From assembly GCA_963742345.1 (NCBI GenBank), contig CAVULO010000004.1, forward strand, positions 124,001 to 188,000: a stretch of 64,000 nt of DNA, given 5' to 3'. Numbering within the stretch: position 1 is the first letter of the stretch; every line of letters starts with the position of its first letter. Shown here piece after piece: positions 54,592-64,000 of this stretch. The stretch is from Pseudolabrys sp963742345 (GTDB lineage: Bacteria > Pseudomonadota > Alphaproteobacteria > Rhizobiales > Xanthobacteraceae). The position numbers and the translations under genes were made by a program. A model generated the notes under the pieces. It made no database searches. It saw nothing but the letters and a program-made list of their open reading frames with translations, and was not told the origin of the DNA.

Positions 54592-55861
54592 TCACCGCTT
54601 GCCGAGCGCGTGCGTCGTCTCGGCGGCAAGTTGACGCGCAGCGGCAAGCGCGGCCTGCCGTGCTTGAGCTTTGCCGATCCAATCTTGTGCCGGCGCGCGC
54701 GTCGCAGCATCGAGCTTGCCGAGATCGGTCAAGCGCGTCGTCGATGGCTGCGTGTGCAGCTTCGATTTCGACACGCGCCAGCACGGCGGAGGCATCGTCG
54801 CCTGCCGGCGCATCTACTGGACGGATGCGAACGAGCTTGCCGGCGTTAGCCTCCAGCCGCTCCAGGAAGCCGCCTAGCGGTGCCTGCGCGCCAGACGCCT
54901 TCAGCATTGCCGGAATCAGCGCGCGCAGTTCCTGCGCAAGCGCCGCCGACTTGGCACGCCACTTACCGCAAATGGCGTTAGCGACGCTAAAGATCTTCTC
55001 GTCCGCGCCGAGAGACTTCGCTTCGTCGAGTTCGGCCACGAATGGGGCGCCGCTTGCGACCATATCGCGCAGCGCAGCCGCACTCAGCGCAAGCCGCGCG
55101 GCCTAGTCGGCCGGTGCGGACTTGACCGACTGCTCGAGCGCGGCGAGGCGTTTTTGCACGGTGTCGACATCGGCCGGAGACAGACCGGCCGATGTGTTTC
55201 TGGTGAGATCGCGCACGCTGTCGCGCAATTGCGTCACGGCTTTTTCTGCGGCATCGGCTCGTGCGCGCGCATCGGCAGCGCCAGCAGCAACTTCATCGTT
55301 ACGCTTGTTGAGCGCAGTCAGCACTATGCCAAGCGACTTCATGGCGTTGTCGGCGGCGGAAAGACGCTCCGATACGCTGGGATCGTTCGCCGGCAGTTTG
55401 GCAGCATGCCTTCGATTTTCGTAACGCGCTGCGCAAGAGCATCGACTTGGTCGCCCGATGCCGAACCTGCACGACTTTGCAAATCGCGCACTTGCTTTTC
55501 CAACGCCACAACCTGATCGCTTGGATCGGTGGAAGCGGCGTAACGGACCGGCAGCACGCCGGCAAACCAAAGCGCCTGCCAGAACAATCGCCACGACGGC
55601 CGCGCCGAATAATCCGCCGGCTAGCCCCGCCGCATTCAGCCAGACCGGTCGCTTGAAAGAAGAATTCCTTCCGGCCACAGACGCAGCCTCAGGGTCATCA
55701 GCGGCCTCGGGCTGGCTTTGCGCGGGCGGCGGTTCGGCCGGTGGACCGGCAGCCATAGCTTCCGCCGGTACCTCGGTCGCGGTCAGGTCGATGGTCGGCG
55801 CGGACGCTTGCGACGGGGCGGCGTCTTCGGCAGGGTCCGGCGTTGTGCGCTTATCGGACAT
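54592..55861 (-). CDS. Mitofilin-family (COG4223-like) inner-membrane protein, reading frame interrupted
   Basis: A Pro/Ala-rich acidic N-terminus (MSDKRTTPDPAEDAAPSQ) leads into one membrane helix (AAGLAGGLFGAAVVAIVLA), followed by a long coiled-coil region found in several frames (SDQVVALEKQVRDLQS, SVSERLSAADNAMKSLGIVLTALNKRNDEVAAGAADARARADAAEKAVTQL) and a helical C-terminal domain (AARLALSAAALRDMVASGAPFVAELDEA to THALGKR). Besides frame breaks near 55590, 55410 and 54730, there is an in-frame TAG at 55103-55105 that separates the C-terminal domain. Relatives lie between hemD and hemY across Rhizobiales and resemble the cristae-shaping mitofilin. Confidence 0.75.
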
Positions 55862-55935
55862 GCGCGTTTCCTTGGCGAATCGGCTCTCAACCCCGCAGGC
55901 AGGAAATAACGCAAATGGCGTGGGCGCGCCAATAA

Positions 55936-56646
55936 TCAAGCCGTTGGCACCCGCAATAGCTCAATAAGCGCTGCCTCATCGGGACGTACCGCAATGGCTA
56001 TGTGGCCCGCCCCGATAAGAGGCTCGGCGACTTGCGCCGACAGGCAAAAATGGCGCACAGCCAGCGCCAGTCCGGGCAATGCCCGCCTTCTTTGCGCCGG
56101 CGACATAGCTATCGGCACTGCGGCGGGAAAAATGCATCACGGCGTCAACCTCACCGGCCTCAAGCGCCTCGGTCAGCGCCGGCGGAAACGGTACGGTGAC
56201 CGCGCGGTAAACGATGCGCATTTCGGCAGCGATCCCGCGCGTTGACAACTCATCGAGCAGATCGGCTGCCCGATCCTCGCCGGCGAGATAGAGCAGCGGG
56301 GCCTTGGCATCGGCGCGCTGCGCAACCAAAGTGCGCACCAGATCACGCACGTCGCCCCCCGCCGATGTGACGTCCGTAAAGCCCAGCTTGCCGCGCCGCC
56401 TCGGCGCTGCGTTGGCCGACAGCGAACAGGGGCAGCTTCGTCAGAACATCGCGCGCGGAATTGTCGGCAATCGCATTCGGCACATTCGCGCTGGTCACGA
56501 TGACTGCGCCCCATCTGACCGGCAAGATCGGCGGCAACCGACTCAACCTTCATCAGCGGCGCCACCAGCACTTCATGCCCACGCGCGCGCAACGCAGTGG
56601 CGGTTCGCTCGCCATCAGATTGCGGACGGGTGACAACAACACGCAT
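55936..56646 (-). CDS. hemD: Uroporphyrinogen-III synthase, reading frame interrupted
   Basis: Starts MRVVVTRPQSDGERTATALRARGHEVLVAPLMKVE, typical HemD. The frame breaks near 56525, then GAVIVTSANVPNAIADNS and LPLFAVGQRSAEAARQAG, then another near 56370 to DLVRTLVAQRADAKAPLLYLAGEDRAADLLDELSTRGIAAEMRIVYRAVTVPFPPAL and VDAVMHFSRRSADSYV, and a last near 56080 to HFCLSAQVAEPLIGAGHIAIAVRPDEAALIELL-stop. Joined length about 237, normal. It closes the tetrapyrrole ring after HemC, encoded 16 bases upstream. As an essential step it must be functional in the organism. Confidence 0.85.
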
Positions 56647-56661
56647 GGTCTTTTGTGCAAT

Positions 56662-57590
56662 CTAGTCGAAAAATCCGGGCCCGGCCCGATGCTTAAGCTC
56701 GCGCCCAGCTTCGGTGCCGATCGTGGCCGCATCTTTGCGGCTACCCGTGCCGGCGATGTCATGCGCTGCGGTGCCGTCTGGCCGCGCGATCAATCCACGA
56801 AACTGCACAGCATCACCGGCGATGATCGCGTGGCCGGCGATCGGCGTCTTGCAGGAACCGTCAAGTGCGGCAAGGAAAGCCCGTTCGCAAGCAATCGCCG
56901 TTGAGGTGTCGGAATGATCGATACGCGCAAGAATGTCGGACATGCGGGTGTCATCGTTGCGCGCTTCAATGCCAATGGCGCCCTGCCCGACCGCCGGCAA
57001 AAATTCATCCGCGCTCATGATGTCGGTGGCGTGCTGCGACCAGCCCAAGTCGCTTCAGGCCCGCAAGCGCGAGCAGCGTGGCATCGACTTCACCGGCGTC
57101 GAGCTTGCGCAGCCGCGTTTCTACATTGCCACGCAGCGGCATCACGCGCAGATCTGGCCGCGCGCGCTTGGCGATCGCCTGCCGGCGCAGCGATGCGGTG
57201 CCAAGGCTCGCGCCGTCGCGGCAGTTCGCCGAGCGAGCGCGCCTTACGGCTGATGAAGACATCGCGCGGATCCTCGCGCTCAAGGCAGGCCGCGAGTATC
57301 AGACCGTCCGGCAACATCGTCGGCATGTCTTTTGCCGAATGCACGGCAAGATCGATGCGTCTATCCAGCAAAGCCTCCTCGATCTCCTTCGTGAACAGCC
57401 CTTTGCCGCCTTCTTCCGCCAGCGGCCGATCCTGGATGATGTCGCCGGTGGTACGAATGACGACAAGCTCAATCCCGTCCTCGCTCACCCCCGTCGCCGC
57501 CGCCAGCCGCGACCGCACCGTGCGCGCCTGCACCAACGCAAGCGGGCTGCCGCGCGTACCGATGCGCAAGGAGGCTGTGGATTGCGCCAT
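56662..57590 (-). CDS. hemC: Hydroxymethylbilane synthase (porphobilinogen deaminase), reading frame interrupted
   Basis: RIGTRGSPLALVQARTVRSRL at the N-terminus, GGKGLFTKEIEEALLDRRIDLAVHSAKDMPT in the middle, break near 57222, GASLGTASLRRQAIAKRARPDLRVMPLRGNVETRLRKLDAGEVDATLLALAGLKRL, break near 57044, then FLPAVGQGAIGIEARNDD and the dipyrromethane-cofactor Cys in ALDGSCKTPIAGHAI. About 309 residues joined. It condenses four porphobilinogens. Divergent from tsaD with 114 bases between. Confidence 0.88.
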
Positions 57591-57704
57591 ATAACCTCGC
57601 GATGCTAGGCCGGACCGGGGTCGGCCCCGCCGTCAGGACTAGCTATTATTTCGGCCGCCGTCACCTCGCCCCGATGGGCGGACGCAGGGCCAAATGAGGG
57701 ACTG

Positions 57705-58782
57705 ATGATCGTCCTCGGCATCGAGACAACCTGCGATGAGACCGCCGCGGCGGTTGTCGAGCGCTTCGCGGATGGCCGCGGCAAGATCCTCTCCAACGTC
57801 GTGCTATCGCAGGTGAGTGAACACGCCGCGTTCGGCGGCGTCGTGCCGGAAATTGCAGCGCGCGCCCATGTCGAAGCGCTCGATGTCATCATCGCCAATG
57901 CCATGGCGCAGGCCGGCCGTCGACTTATGATGGGCTCGACGGCGTCGCCGCAGCCGCCGGCCCAGGGCTTATCGGTGGCGTGATTGTCGGCCTGACGACC
58001 GCCAAGGCGATCGCGCTGGTCACAGAACAAACCGTTGATCGCTGTCAATCATCTGGAAGCCCACGCACTGACCGCACGCCTGACCGACAGCACGGCATTT
58101 CCCTACTGCCTGTTCCTCGCGTCTGGCGGCCATACCCAGATCGTGGCCGTGCGCGGCGTAGGCGACTATGTCCGGCTCGGCACGACGCAGGACGATGCAA
58201 TTGGCGAGGCCTTCGACAAGACCGCAAAGCTGCTTGGCCTCGGCTATCCGGGTGGACCGCAGGTTGAGAAGGAAGCTACTCGCGGCAATGCGACGCGTTT
58301 CGCACTCCCGCGTCCGATGCATGGGCGCAAGAATCCCGATTTCTCGCTCTCCGGTCTCAAGACCGCACTGCGGCTGGAAGCGGAAAAAATCGCACCGCTC
58401 AGCGACCAGGATGTCGCCGATCTCTGTGCGAGTTTCCAGCAGGCGATCGTCGATGTTGTGTTCGACCGGCTGCGTGCCGGCCTGCTGCTTTTCCGGGCGC
58501 GCTTTCGGGACCCCGAGCGCGCTCGTTGCAGCCGGTGGCGTTGCCGCAAACCAGGCGATCCGAAAGGTGCTCAACCGCCTGGCCTTCGAGGTCGGCGCAA
58601 CTCTGGTCGTGCCGCCACCCGACCTGTGCACCGACAACGGCGCGATGATCGCCTGGGCCGGCTGCGAGCGGCTGGCGCTCGGTCTTACCAATTCACTTGA
58701 TGTGGCGCCGCGCGCACGCTGGCCGCTCGACGAGGTAGCCGCCGCCGAGGGCGCGCTGCGGCGCACGGCGGCATACAAGTAA
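57705..58782 (+). CDS. tsaD: tRNA threonylcarbamoyltransferase catalytic subunit TsaD, reading frame interrupted
   Basis: MIVLGIETTCDETAAAVVE and FGGVVPEIAARAHVEAL (metal-binding His), break near 57925, GLDGVAAAAGPGLIGGVIVGLTTAKAIAL, break near 58028, LIAVNHLEAHALTARL with the second metal His, FPYCLFLASGGHTQIV, GEAFDKTAKLLGLGYPGGPQVEKEA, break near 58500, and LVAAGGVAANQAIRK, VVPPPDLCTDNGAMIAWAG. About 358 residues joined. It installs t6A37 in ANN-decoding tRNAs. gpsA follows after 20 bases. Confidence 0.88.
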
Positions 58783-58802
58783 GCAGACTGGCGGGCAACA
58801 GC

Positions 58803-59788
58803 ATGACCATTCAACGCATTGCGGTGCTTGGTGGCGGTGCCTGGGGAACGGCGCTGGCGCTCACTTGTGCGCGTGCCGGCCGCGACGTCACGCTATGGGA
58901 ATATGAGGCCGGCAATGCCGCAAGCCTCGAACAGAAACGCGAAAGCCGCTTCCTGCCCGGCGTGCGCCTCGACAAGACAATCAAGGTGACGCGCGACCTC
59001 GGCGAGAGCGCGAGCAGCGACGCGATTCTCATTGTGGTGCCGGCACAGGCTATGCGTTCGGTGGTCATGTCCTTGGCGTCGTCAATCGCGGACGCACACG
59101 CCGCTGATCGCTTGCGCCAAGGGCATCGAGCACGGCACGCACAAATTCATGACCGAGATCATCGCCGAATGCGCGCCGAAAGCATTGCCGGCAATCTTGT
59201 CCGGACCGAGCTTCGCCGCCGACGTCGCACGCGGACTGCCGACGGCGGTCACCGTCGCGGCGGCTGATGGCAAGCATCGCGCTCGATCTGGCACATGCGT
59301 TAAACGCAGGCACTTTCCGCCCCTACCATTCGACCGATGTGCGCGGCGTCGAACTCGGCGGCGCCACCAAGAACGTTCTCGCCATCGCGGCCGGCATCGT
59401 CACCGGCAAGGGATTGGGCGCCAGCGCTTCGGCGGCACTCACCACGCGCGGCTTTGCCGAGCTGGTGCGCTTCGGAAAGGCGTGTGGCGCAAAGACCGAA
59501 ACGATGATGGGCCTGTCAGGTCTCGGCGATCTCATTCTCACGTGCGGGACGCCGCAGTCGCGCAACTTCTCGTGCGGTGTCGCGTTAGGAAAAGGCGAGA
59601 AGCCGGACACCGCCGCGCATGGCAAACTCGCAGAAGGCGTATTTACCGCACCGGTGCTGCTGGAAATGGCGCGCGAGAAAAAAGTGGAGATGCCGATCTC
59701 GGCCGCCGTCGCCGCGGTGCTGTCGGGAAGAATGAGCGTCGATGACGCGATCGAGTCGCTCCTCACGCGCCCACTTAAATCGGAATAG
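58803..59788 (+). CDS. gpsA: NAD(P)-dependent glycerol-3-phosphate dehydrogenase, reading frame interrupted
   Basis: Cofactor motif IAVLGGGAWGTALALTCARAG, then ILIVVPAQAMRSV, a break near 59093, PLIACAKGIEHGTHKFMTEII and ILSGPSFAADVARGLPTAVTVA, a break near 59275, then VRGVELGGATKNVLAIAAGIVTGKGLGASASAALTTRGFAE and MMGLSGLGDLILTC with the catalytic lysine region. About 327 residues joined, as expected. It makes glycerol-3-phosphate for phospholipids. It is in the tsaD-gpsA-EVE order seen widely in Rhizobiales. Confidence 0.9.
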
Positions 59789-59792
59789 AGCC

Positions 59793-60212
59793 ATGGCCTA
59801 TTGGTTGCTAAAGACAGAACCCGATGAATATTCCTGGGACGACCAGGTCAAACGCGGGCCCAAAGGTGAGGCCTGGACCGGCGTGCGGAATTTCACGGCG
59901 CGTCGGCATCTCAAGGACATGAAAAAAGGCGACAGGTTTTTTTTCTATCATACCGGCGAGGAGAAACAGATCGTTGGCATCGGCGAAATAATCCGCGAGG
60001 CCTTCCCCGATCCGACAGCGAAAAAAGATGAGGGTTGGGTGGCGGTGCAGACAGCTGCCGGCAAACCATTGCCAAAACCGGTGACGCTCGCGGCCATCAA
60101 GGCCGAACCGGCACTCAAAGACATGGCGCTGGTAAAATATGGACGGCTATCGGTGCAGCCGGTGACAGCGGATGAATGGAAGTTCGTTTGCAAAATGGGT
60201 GGTCTGAAATAG
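59793..60212 (+). CDS. EVE domain-containing protein
   Basis: 139 intact residues: AYWLLKTEPDEYSWDDQVKRG, W-TGVRNFTARRHLKDMKKGDRFFFYHTGEEKQIVGIGEI, and the late VKYGRLSVQPVTADEW. This is the bacterial THYN1-like EVE fold, related to PUA and YTH modules that read modified bases in DNA or RNA. It follows gpsA by four bases. A run of nine T residues inside the gene (about 59938-59946) reads through in frame. The start is the ATG four bases after the gpsA stop; upstream residues in frame belong to gpsA sequence. Confidence 0.9.
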   Translation: MAYWLLKTEPDEYSWDDQVKRGPKGEAWTGVRNFTARRHLKDMKKGDRFFFYHTGEEKQIVGIGEIIREAFPDPTAKKDEGWVAVQTAAGKPLPKPVTLAAIKAEPALKDMALVKYGRLSVQPVTADEWKFVCKMGGLK

Positions 60213-60222
60213 GAGTTCGCAC

Positions 60223-60654
60223 GTGTTGCAAATTCAAAATCTGCACGCGCTCTCGATTGTCGCTGCTGCCGTCGCGGCCTGGATCTTCGGCGCGTTCTAT
60301 TACGGTCTGCTGGGCCGAAAGTGGATCGAGGCGCAGGGCAAAACGATCGAACAATGCAAGGCCGAAAACGCCGGCAAATCCACCGCCGTGAAGGCCGCCC
60401 CTTTCGTTCTTTCGTTCATAGCCGAGCTAATGATGGCCGCAGCCCTGTCCGGTATCCTGTTCCATATCGGCATATACACTGTGCGTGCCGGCGCATTTTC
60501 GGGCTTTATGTGCTGGCTCGGCTTCGTATTGACCACCGTGGTGGTCAACAACGCCTACACGTTCCGCAAAGCCATGCTAACCGTGATCGATTGCGGCCAT
60601 TGGCTCGGCGTGCTGGTCATCATCGGTGCCATCCTCGGCGGATTCGGCCCATGA
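60223..60654 (+). CDS. DUF1761 family membrane protein
   Basis: 143 residues from a GTG with AGGAG 7 bases ahead. Four membrane helices; AAAVAAWIFGAFYYGLLGRKWIEAQGKT is the DUF1761 N-terminus and CWLGFVLTTVVVNNAYTFRKAMLTVIDCGHWLGVLVIIGAILGGF the C-terminal signature. The function of the family is unknown. It lies 10 bases after the EVE gene and is likely the last gene of the tsaD operon. Confidence 0.85.
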   Translation: MLQIQNLHALSIVAAAVAAWIFGAFYYGLLGRKWIEAQGKTIEQCKAENAGKSTAVKAAPFVLSFIAELMMAAALSGILFHIGIYTVRAGAFSGFMCWLGFVLTTVVVNNAYTFRKAMLTVIDCGHWLGVLVIIGAILGGFGP

Positions 60655-60789
60655 CAGGCAGCAAAAGCGGCTGAATCCGCGACCAAAGTGGCAAGTTGCC
60701 CGCCTTGTCGCAAATCAAGGCGTCGTCGCATAATGGGTCAATAAATGAGGCTGCCCGCCGGTATGAAACGGGGGCCCGGGAGGAAGCCA

Positions 60790-62751
<1,962 letters not shown>

Positions 62752-62931
62752 GCTTTTTCGAGGTTCGACAGCAAACTGCGCGAAATGGCGGAAGGCAAGT
62801 AGCCGGACGACGGCATCGCCCGGTGAATGTCGGCCTCCTGGTGACCGGGCCTGGCCCTAAAGCTGTGCGTTACTGACATTTTTTGCCGAAGCTTCGCGAC
62901 GTGGACACAATTTAGCGGCAACTATCGGGGT

Positions 62932-64000
62932 ATGGCGCGTCCGCGCACTTCCCCGCAGCCGGAAGTTCCCGGCCTCGCCGCTCGAAGAATTGCCGCCGAT
63001 ATTCTCGACGGTGTTCTGCGGCGGCGAATTGCGCTCGACGAGCTCCTCTCAGGGAAAAACGCGCATCCGGGCCTGCCCGCGCTCGCTGACCGGGACCGCG
63101 CCTTGACGCGACGGCTCGCGGCCACCGTATTGCGGCGGCTCGGCAACCTCCGCCATCTGGTTGGCGGATTTCTTGAAAAAGGATTTCCCTCCGACGCGCC
63201 GCGCGCCGAAACGATCATGTTGCTTGGCGCAGCACAAATACTCTGGCTCGAAGTTCCCGATCACGCCGCCGTCGATCTTTCGGTGCGGCTGGCGCAAGCC
63301 GATCGCCGCGCTGCGCGCTACGCCGGTCTCGTCAACGCTGTACTTCGTCGTGTGGCACAGAACGGCGTAGCGGTGCCGGCCGATGACGTTTCGCGTGACA
63401 CGCCGGAATGGCTGCTCAAACGCTGGAGCAAGACCTATGGCGCCGCCACCGCGCGCGCGATTGCAGCCGCCAATAGCCACGAGCCGGCACTCGATCTCAC
63501 AGTTAAGCGGGACGCAGAATCCTGGGCCGAGCGGCTGCGCGGTCGCGTGCTGCCCACAGGCACTGTACGCACGCTCGCACACGGCGCGATTTCGCTGCTG
63601 CCGGGATTTTCCGAAGGCGCCTGGTGGGTGCAGGACGCCGCCGCCGCGCTGCCCGCACACCTTTTCGGCGACATGCGGGGAATGAACGTTGCCGACCTGT
63701 GCGCAGCACCCGGCGGCAAAACTGCACAGCTCGCGTTTGCCGGCGCAAATGTTACTGCCGTCGATCGCTCGCCCGGCGCGGCTTAACCGACTGCGCGAGA
63801 ATCTCGCACGCCTCTCTCTCGGCGCCGAAATTGTCGCGGTCGACGCATTGGAGTGGCAGGCCGGACCATTCGACGCGGTGTTGCTCGATGCGCCCTGCTC
63901 ATCCACCGGCACCATCCGTCGTCATCCCGACGTACCTTGGCTCAAGAGCGAAGCTGATCTCTCGGTACTCACGTCATTGCAGCAGCGGCTGCTCGATCGC
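62932..64000 (+). CDS. rsmB: 16S rRNA (cytosine-967 C5)-methyltransferase RsmB, frame interrupted and truncated by window end
   Basis: The NusB-like N-domain (LAARRIAADILDGVLRRRIALDELL to VNAVLRRVAQNG) is followed by the methyltransferase domain: LLPGFSEGAWWVQDAAAALPAHL, MNVADLCAAPGGKTAQLAFAGANVTAVDRSP, then one extra G near 63773 closes the frame at 63786. In the next frame RLNRLRENLARLSLGAEIVAVDALEWQAGPFDAVLLDAPCSSTGTIRRHPDVPWLKSEADL continues to the end of the window, with the PCS motif cysteine. It methylates C967 of 16S rRNA. The start is ATG at 62932, preceded by GGGGT. Confidence 0.85.

Overview
The window reads as a chromosomal segment of an alphaproteobacterium of the order Hyphomicrobiales (Rhizobiales), most likely near the Bradyrhizobium/Rhodopseudomonas/Xanthobacteraceae group. 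This is an inference from GC-rich coding sequence and gene content: sdhCDAB, a MaoC-type mesaconyl-CoA hydratase, an HWE-family histidine kinase, a Tad/Cpa pilus locus, the hemC-hemD-mitofilin-hemY block divergent from tsaD-gpsA, and an MXKDX repeat protein. No phage, insertion sequence, CRISPR array or rRNA operon was seen.

Region 1 (0-32 kb) is mostly ordinary, well-formed housekeeping and respiration. It holds the end of a sulfite dehydrogenase with its cytochrome (sorAB-like), leuB, a type II NADH dehydrogenase, a secreted cupin, and an MsrP-like molybdoenzyme with a cytochrome b561-like partner. These are followed by a mesaconyl-CoA hydratase facing a LysR regulator, the complete succinate dehydrogenase operon sdhCDAB, a PDZ-M48 lipoprotein protease, argG, a PAP2 phosphatase, rlmN and an IalB-family protein. 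Next come a quinone oxidoreductase, a pterin dehydratase, an M50-CBS protease, phoD-like phosphatase, typA, a GNAT enzyme behind a CtrA-like box, folD, yggU, yggT, tRNA-Ala(CGC), an HWE kinase, a glutamine amidotransferase, an SDR and an MFS carrier.

Region 2 (32.4-40.6 kb) is a Tad/Cpa type IVc pilus locus on the minus strand: cpaB, cpaC, a small lipoprotein, cpaE, tadA(cpaF), tadB, tadC, tadD. The pilin and prepilin peptidase genes are not here. Nearly every gene has one or more reading-frame breaks.

Region 3 (41-49.6 kb) looks like an uptake-and-breakdown module of unknown substrate. It combines an AhpD/carboxymuconolactone decarboxylase-like protein, an NMT1/TauT-type ABC transporter (ATPase, binding protein, two permeases), an alpha/beta hydrolase resembling C-C hydrolases, an M24-fold protein without metal ligands, a RidA protein and a fumarase/aspartase-superfamily lyase. 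A REP-like palindrome sits inside the transporter operon.

Region 4 (49.6-64 kb) holds a heavily frame-broken MFS gene, a 32-residue membrane ORF, two tandem ParA-like ATPases (one with a degenerate P-loop), tRNA-Thr(CGT), and the haem genes hemY, mitofilin-like, hemD and hemC. Divergent from these are tsaD, gpsA, an EVE-domain gene, a DUF1761 gene, acs and rsmB, which runs off the window.

Caution: from about 32.8 kb onward many genes, including the normally essential hemC, hemD, tsaD and gpsA, are split by single-base-type frame changes, and one gene has an in-frame amber codon. These are far more likely to be sequence errors than pseudogenes. Broken genes are given below as single loci with the approximate break positions.
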